DNA from: an uncultured Clostridia bacterium
GTDB taxonomy: Bacteria > Bacillota > Clostridia > Christensenellales > UBA1242
Length of the DNA: 9,086 bases
Direction of reading: 5' to 3'
Assembly: GCA_934725795.1 (NCBI GenBank)
Contig: CAKVCF010000018.1
Span: forward strand, 1-9,086
The notes under the pieces were generated by a model. It searched no databases and had not been told where the DNA came from. It saw only the letters and a program-made list of their open reading frames with translations. This document shows positions 6,366 to 9,086 of this stretch, one piece after another (positions within the stretch are counted from its first letter, which is position 1; each line of letters begins with the position of its first letter). The position numbers were made by a program, and so were the translations under genes.

Positions 6366-6431
6366 ATGAGTTTACTATCATTTATCTTTGCAATTATTAT
6401 CAGCAAAATTATTCTACCTATCAAGTTGTAG
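6366..6431 (+). CDS. Putative isoleucine-rich leader peptide of ileS (21 residues)
   Basis: A 21-codon ORF begins just after the predicted transcription start and ends with TAG at 6429-6431. Seven codons are isoleucine (7, 10, 11, 12, 15, 16, 19), including the runs FAIIIS at 8-13 and KIILPI at 14-19. The run of Ile codons lies directly on RNA segment 1 of the attenuator, and the stop codon falls where a terminating ribosome would cover segment 2. I therefore read it as a sensor of charged tRNA-Ile: ribosomes pause at the Ile codons when it is scarce. AAAGG at 6357-6361 would be a ribosome site only if transcription began unusually close to the -10, so leaderless initiation is more likely. 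The alternative is a small hydrophobic membrane peptide, which would also be Ile-rich; the pairing pattern argues against that being its sole role. Confidence 0.75.
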   Translation: MSLLSFIFAIIISKIILPIKL

Positions 6432-6445
6432 AAAGCGTTTTGCTG
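6401..6445 (+). promoter_or_regulatory. Attenuator hairpin 1:2 (protector of the terminator)
   Basis: CAGCAAAA (6401-6408) is a perfect complement of TTTTGCTG (6438-6445), and inside it TTCTAC (6412-6417) is a perfect complement of GTAGAA (6428-6433), with a 10-nt loop. The 14 pairs form when no ribosome is on the leader. They hold segment 2 and so leave segments 3 and 4 to form the terminator. Segment 1 lies within leader codons 12-18, so a ribosome stalled at the Ile codons breaks this hairpin. Confidence 0.75.
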
Positions 6446-6467
6446 TTTAAAATGTCAGCCTAACGCT
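6434..6467 (+). promoter_or_regulatory. Attenuator hairpin 2:3 (antiterminator)
   Basis: AGCGTT (6434-6439) pairs with AACGCT (6462-6467) and GCTG (6442-6445) pairs with CAGC (6456-6459), with a 2x2 internal loop and a 10-nt apical loop. It uses bases of both the 1:2 hairpin and the terminator stem, so the three structures exclude one another. It should form only when segment 1 is occupied by a stalled ribosome. Confidence 0.75.
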
Positions 6468-6478
6468 GGCATTTTTTT
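6450..6478 (+). terminator. Intrinsic terminator 3:4 in the ileS leader (attenuator)
   Basis: ATGTCAGC (6452-6459) pairs with GCTGGCAT (6465-6472), 8 bp with one G-U, loop CTAAC, extended by A-U pairs and followed by seven Ts (6472-6478). It lies between the leader peptide and ileS, after the ileS promoter, so ileS can be expressed from that promoter only if it is overridden. Confidence 0.9.
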
Positions 6479-6579
6479 AAAATTAAGGCAAATCAATGTG
6501 GAATAAAAACAGTTTAAAAAATTTTAATAAATAAGTCTAAATGAAAATTAGAGTTTTTGACAAGGAAAAAGGAGATTAT
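6479..6579 (+). other. Distal part of the ileS leader with the ileS ribosome site
   Basis: About 90 nt of AT-rich leader between the attenuator and the coding region, with no T-box motif, further hairpin or strong promoter that I can see. AAGGAG at 6569-6574, 5 nt before the ATG at 6580, is the ileS ribosome site. Confidence 0.7.
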
Positions 6580-9086
6580 ATGAAAAAAGAACAAGGCAAT
6601 TTAAACTACGTTGCAATGGAAGAAGAAGTTTTAAACTTTTGGCAATATAATGATATATTTGGCAAGTTAAAAGCAAAAAACAAGCAAACTGGCAAATATT
6701 ATGCAACTCTTGACGGCCCTATCACAGCCAACTATATTATGGGTTTGCACCACGCTTACAACCGCACTTTTAAAGACGCTATGATTAAGTTTGCTGCCCT
6801 TGAAGGTTGCGACCAACACTATCAAAACGGCTTTGACGCACACGGTTTGCCAGTTGAATTGCGTGTTGAACGTGAACTTGGCCTTAACAGCAAAAAAGAA
6901 ATTGAACAATACGGCATTGGCAAATTTGTTAGTCAATGTATGCAAACTGTGGACAAATATTCTGCAATGCAAACTCAAAGTTCAATTCGCCTTGGTCAAT
7001 GGATGAATTGGGACGATAGTTATTACACAAACAGCGATAACAACATCACCACAATTTGGTATTTCTTGAAAAAGTGTCAAGAAAAGGGCTACATTGCAAA
7101 CAGCCACCGCATTATGCGTTGGTGCACACGTTGCGGAACAAGTTTAAGCGACCACGAAATGAGCGATGCAGACGCATACCAAAACGACACTTGCCTTGCA
7201 ATCTTCTTTAAATGTCCTATTAAAAACAGCAACAACGATATTTTGGTGTGGACAACCACCCCTTGGACATTAACTGCCAACGTTGCAGTTGCTGTTAACC
7301 CTGAATTTGACTATAACATTGTTAAAGTTAAATCACAAAGCCGCAACATTATTGTTTGCGCTGACCTTATGAAAGTGCTTAAAGACGATGTTGTTGAAGT
7401 TGTTAAAACTGTTAAAGGTGCTGAATTGGTAGGTTCAACATATGAAACTTGCTTCCCTGACCTTAGCGAACAACAATTTGAACATAAAATTGTGGCTTGG
7501 AACGAGGTTGAAAAAACCGAAGGCACAGGTGCTGTTCACATTGCCCCAGGCTGTGGTGATGCGGACTTTGAACTTGGCAAAAGTTTAGGTTTAAAACAAA
7601 TTTGTCCTATCAATGAGTCTGGCATATATTATGATAATTTTGGCGTATTTGCTGGCAAAAACGCAAATTGCGATGAAACACGTGATTTTGTGTTTGAATT
7701 GATGAAACAAAATGGAAAACTTTATTATACACATAAATACACACACAGTTACCCACACTGTTGGAGATGTAAAAATCCACTTTTGTTCCGTTTGGTGGAC
7801 CAATGGGTTATCAAAATGGACGAATTGCGTCCACAATTGATTGCAGCAATTGAACCAGTGCAGTTCCAACCAGACTTTATGAAAAAGCGTATGTTGGACT
7901 GGCTTAACAATATGGGCGACTGGGCAATTTCACGCTCTCGTTATTATGGCTTACCATTGCCTTTCTACCCTTGTGAACATTGTGGCAAATTGACAGTTGT
8001 TGGCAGTTTGGAAGAATTTGAACGCCTTTCAAGCAAACAAGAAGTGGAAGCATTGCCACACTTGCACCGCCCTTATATTGACGATATTAAAATCACATGT
8101 CCGCACTGCGGCCACAAGGTTAGCCGTATCAAAGAAGTTGGCGACTGCTGGCTTGACGCTGGTATTACACCTTTCAGCACAAAACATTATTTTGACGATA
8201 AATCTTTCTTTGAAAAGAATTTTCCAATAGAGTGCGTGATTGAAGGTAAAGAGCAAATTCGTTTGTGGTTCTATAGTTTGCTTGTGATGAGCGTTGTTTT
8301 AACAGGCAAAGCACCTTACAACAAAATAGCAACCACACCTATGTTGTTAGACCAAGAAGGCAAAAAGCTTTCAAAATCAAGCCCTAACAATATTCCGCTT
8401 GACACTGCATTTAAAGAAATCGGCGCAGATATTATACGTTACAACTTTGTTGCCACTCCACTTATCAATGATGTTAAGTTTGGTCGTGACACTTGTGATG
8501 AAGTCAAACGTAAATTGATTGGTCTTTGGAACGCATATATCTTCCTTAACACCTACGCTTGTTTAGATAAACCAGATTTAACAAACTTTAAGCCAGAAGA
8601 AAACAAATTAACTTTTATGGACAAATGGCTTATCAATCGTGTTAATGAATTTACGTTAAACGCTGAAAACTGCTATAAAGGGCAAGATTTTGGTGGCGTA
8701 AGTAAAGACTTTGAAGTTTTAGTTGACGAACTTACCAACTGGTATATTCGTAATAACCGCCGCAGATTTTATAAAAGTGAAAATAATATTGACACAACCA
8801 ACGCATATTTCTGCCTTAACTATGCACTCAAAAATATTGCAATGGCAATGTTCCCTATTGTTCCATTTATCAGTGAATATATTTGGCAAAATGCTGTGCG
8901 TGAATTAGATAAAAACGCAACCGAAAGTGTGGCTTTAAACGGCTTTAAAGTTGCTGAATTTAAAGTTGCCGATTGTGGTTACACTGCAAAAACTGATATC
9001 GTACGCAACATCTTCACAATGGCAAGCAAACTTAGAAACGAAAATCAAATCAAAGTTAAACAACCACTTAAAACAATGTATATCAA
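6580..9086 (+). CDS. ileS: Isoleucyl-tRNA synthetase (C-terminus cut by window edge)
   Basis: This class I synthetase charges tRNA-Ile. The 835 codons present lack the C-terminal part; family members run to about 900-1080. The catalytic HIGH-type motif lies in GPITANYIMGLHHAYNRT at 46-63 and reads HHAY (57-60) instead of HxGH. The second motif is KLSKS at 596-600. The CP1 editing domain shows WTTTPWTLT at 224-232 and GTGAVHIAPGCGDADF at 315-330 with the editing aspartate D329. DWAISRSRYYGLPLPF (447-462) is the usual active-site signature. Cysteine pairs C182/C185 with C394/C397, and C465/C468 with C507/C510, look like two zinc sites. NWYIRNNRRRF (720-730) belongs to the anticodon-binding helical domain. 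The start at 6580 is set by AAGGAG; the in-frame ATG at 6541 has no ribosome site. Expression is predicted to be set by the attenuator upstream. Confidence 0.95.
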   Translation, partial: MKKEQGNLNYVAMEEEVLNFWQYNDIFGKLKAKNKQTGKYYATLDGPITANYIMGLHHAYNRTFKDAMIKFAALEGCDQHYQNGFDAHGLPVELRVERELGLNSKKEIEQYGIGKFVSQCMQTVDKYSAMQTQSSIRLGQWMNWDDSYYTNSDNNITTIWYFLKKCQEKGYIANSHRIMRWCTRCGTSLSDHEMSDADAYQNDTCLAIFFKCPIKNSNNDILVWTTTPWTLTANVAVAVNPEFDYNIVKVKSQSRNIIVCADLMKVLKDDVVEVVKTVKGAELVGSTYETCFPDLSEQQFEHKIVAWNEVEKTEGTGAVHIAPGCGDADFELGKSLGLKQICPINESGIYYDNFGVFAGKNANCDETRDFVFELMKQNGKLYYTHKYTHSYPHCWRCKNPLLFRLVDQWVIKMDELRPQLIAAIEPVQFQPDFMKKRMLDWLNNMGDWAISRSRYYGLPLPFYPCEHCGKLTVVGSLEEFERLSSKQEVEALPHLHRPYIDDIKITCPHCGHKVSRIKEVGDCWLDAGITPFSTKHYFDDKSFFEKNFPIECVIEGKEQIRLWFYSLLVMSVVLTGKAPYNKIATTPMLLDQEGKKLSKSSPNNIPLDTAFKEIGADIIRYNFVATPLINDVKFGRDTCDEVKRKLIGLWNAYIFLNTYACLDKPDLTNFKPEENKLTFMDKWLINRVNEFTLNAENCYKGQDFGGVSKDFEVLVDELTNWYIRNNRRRFYKSENNIDTTNAYFCLNYALKNIAMAMFPIVPFISEYIWQNAVRELDKNATESVALNGFKVAEFKVADCGYTAKTDIVRNIFTMASKLRNENQIKVKQPLKTMYI

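Noticed and set aside
6541..6579. Upstream in-frame ATG at 6541 as the ileS start, adding 13 residues
   Set aside because: It has no ribosome site, while the ATG at 6580 follows AAGGAG by 5 nt and gives the usual short N-terminus before the first conserved block.
6667..8908. Minus-strand and off-frame ORFs inside ileS
   Set aside because: No ribosome sites and no recognisable protein; the plus-strand ileS frame is continuous and carries all synthetase motifs.

Overview
The window looks like chromosome from an AT-rich, low-GC, endospore-forming Firmicute (Clostridia-like). The strongest taxonomic clue is spoIVA, which is restricted to endospore formers. Lgt with a Cys-rich signature, strong AAGGAG/GGAGG ribosome sites and short intergenic gaps fit the same picture. 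No mobile element, CRISPR array, tRNA or rRNA gene was seen. Both ends cut a gene: spoIVA lacks its C-terminus on the left and ileS lacks its C-terminus on the right.

Layout from left to right. (1) 1-1291, minus: spoIVA, the ATPase of the spore-coat basement layer. (2) 1292-1604: divergent intergenic region with a possible sporulation-type promoter for spoIVA and a near-consensus housekeeping promoter for the next gene. (3) 1605-1871, plus: an 88-residue highly charged protein of unknown function with its own promoter and terminator. The terminator is usable from both strands. (4) 1948-3945, minus: a three-gene overlapping operon read as lgt, a polytopic membrane protein, then a coiled-coil protein. 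Beyond its stop lies a detached second copy of the last 24 codons of the coiled-coil gene. (5) 4238-5512, plus: glmM (phosphoglucosamine mutase). (6) 5645-6310, plus: ung (uracil-DNA glycosylase). (7) 6328-9086, plus: ileS (isoleucyl-tRNA synthetase) behind a roughly 220-nt regulatory leader.

The most interesting item is the ileS leader. A perfect TTGACA-N17-TATAAT promoter is followed at once by a 21-codon ORF with seven isoleucine codons. Four RNA segments then follow that can pair as 1:2 (6401-6417 with 6428-6445), 2:3 (6434-6445 with 6456-6467) or 3:4 (6452-6459 with 6465-6472, then seven Ts). This is the full logic of a trp-type ribosome-stalling attenuator, here placed in front of an aminoacyl-tRNA synthetase gene that in Firmicutes is usually controlled by a tRNA-sensing T-box. 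I find no T-box motif in the leader.

A second theme is promoter geometry. For lgt, ung and the ileS leader ORF, and perhaps glmM, the -10 box ends only 6-9 nt before the ATG and no usable Shine-Dalgarno site would lie in the transcript. These mRNAs are therefore predicted to be leaderless, while spoIVA, the 88-residue gene, the two genes behind lgt and ileS itself have ordinary ribosome sites.

The named genes are mostly housekeeping: lipoprotein maturation, cell-wall precursor supply, DNA repair, translation, plus spore coat assembly. Two genes of the lgt operon and the 88-residue gene remain of unknown function.
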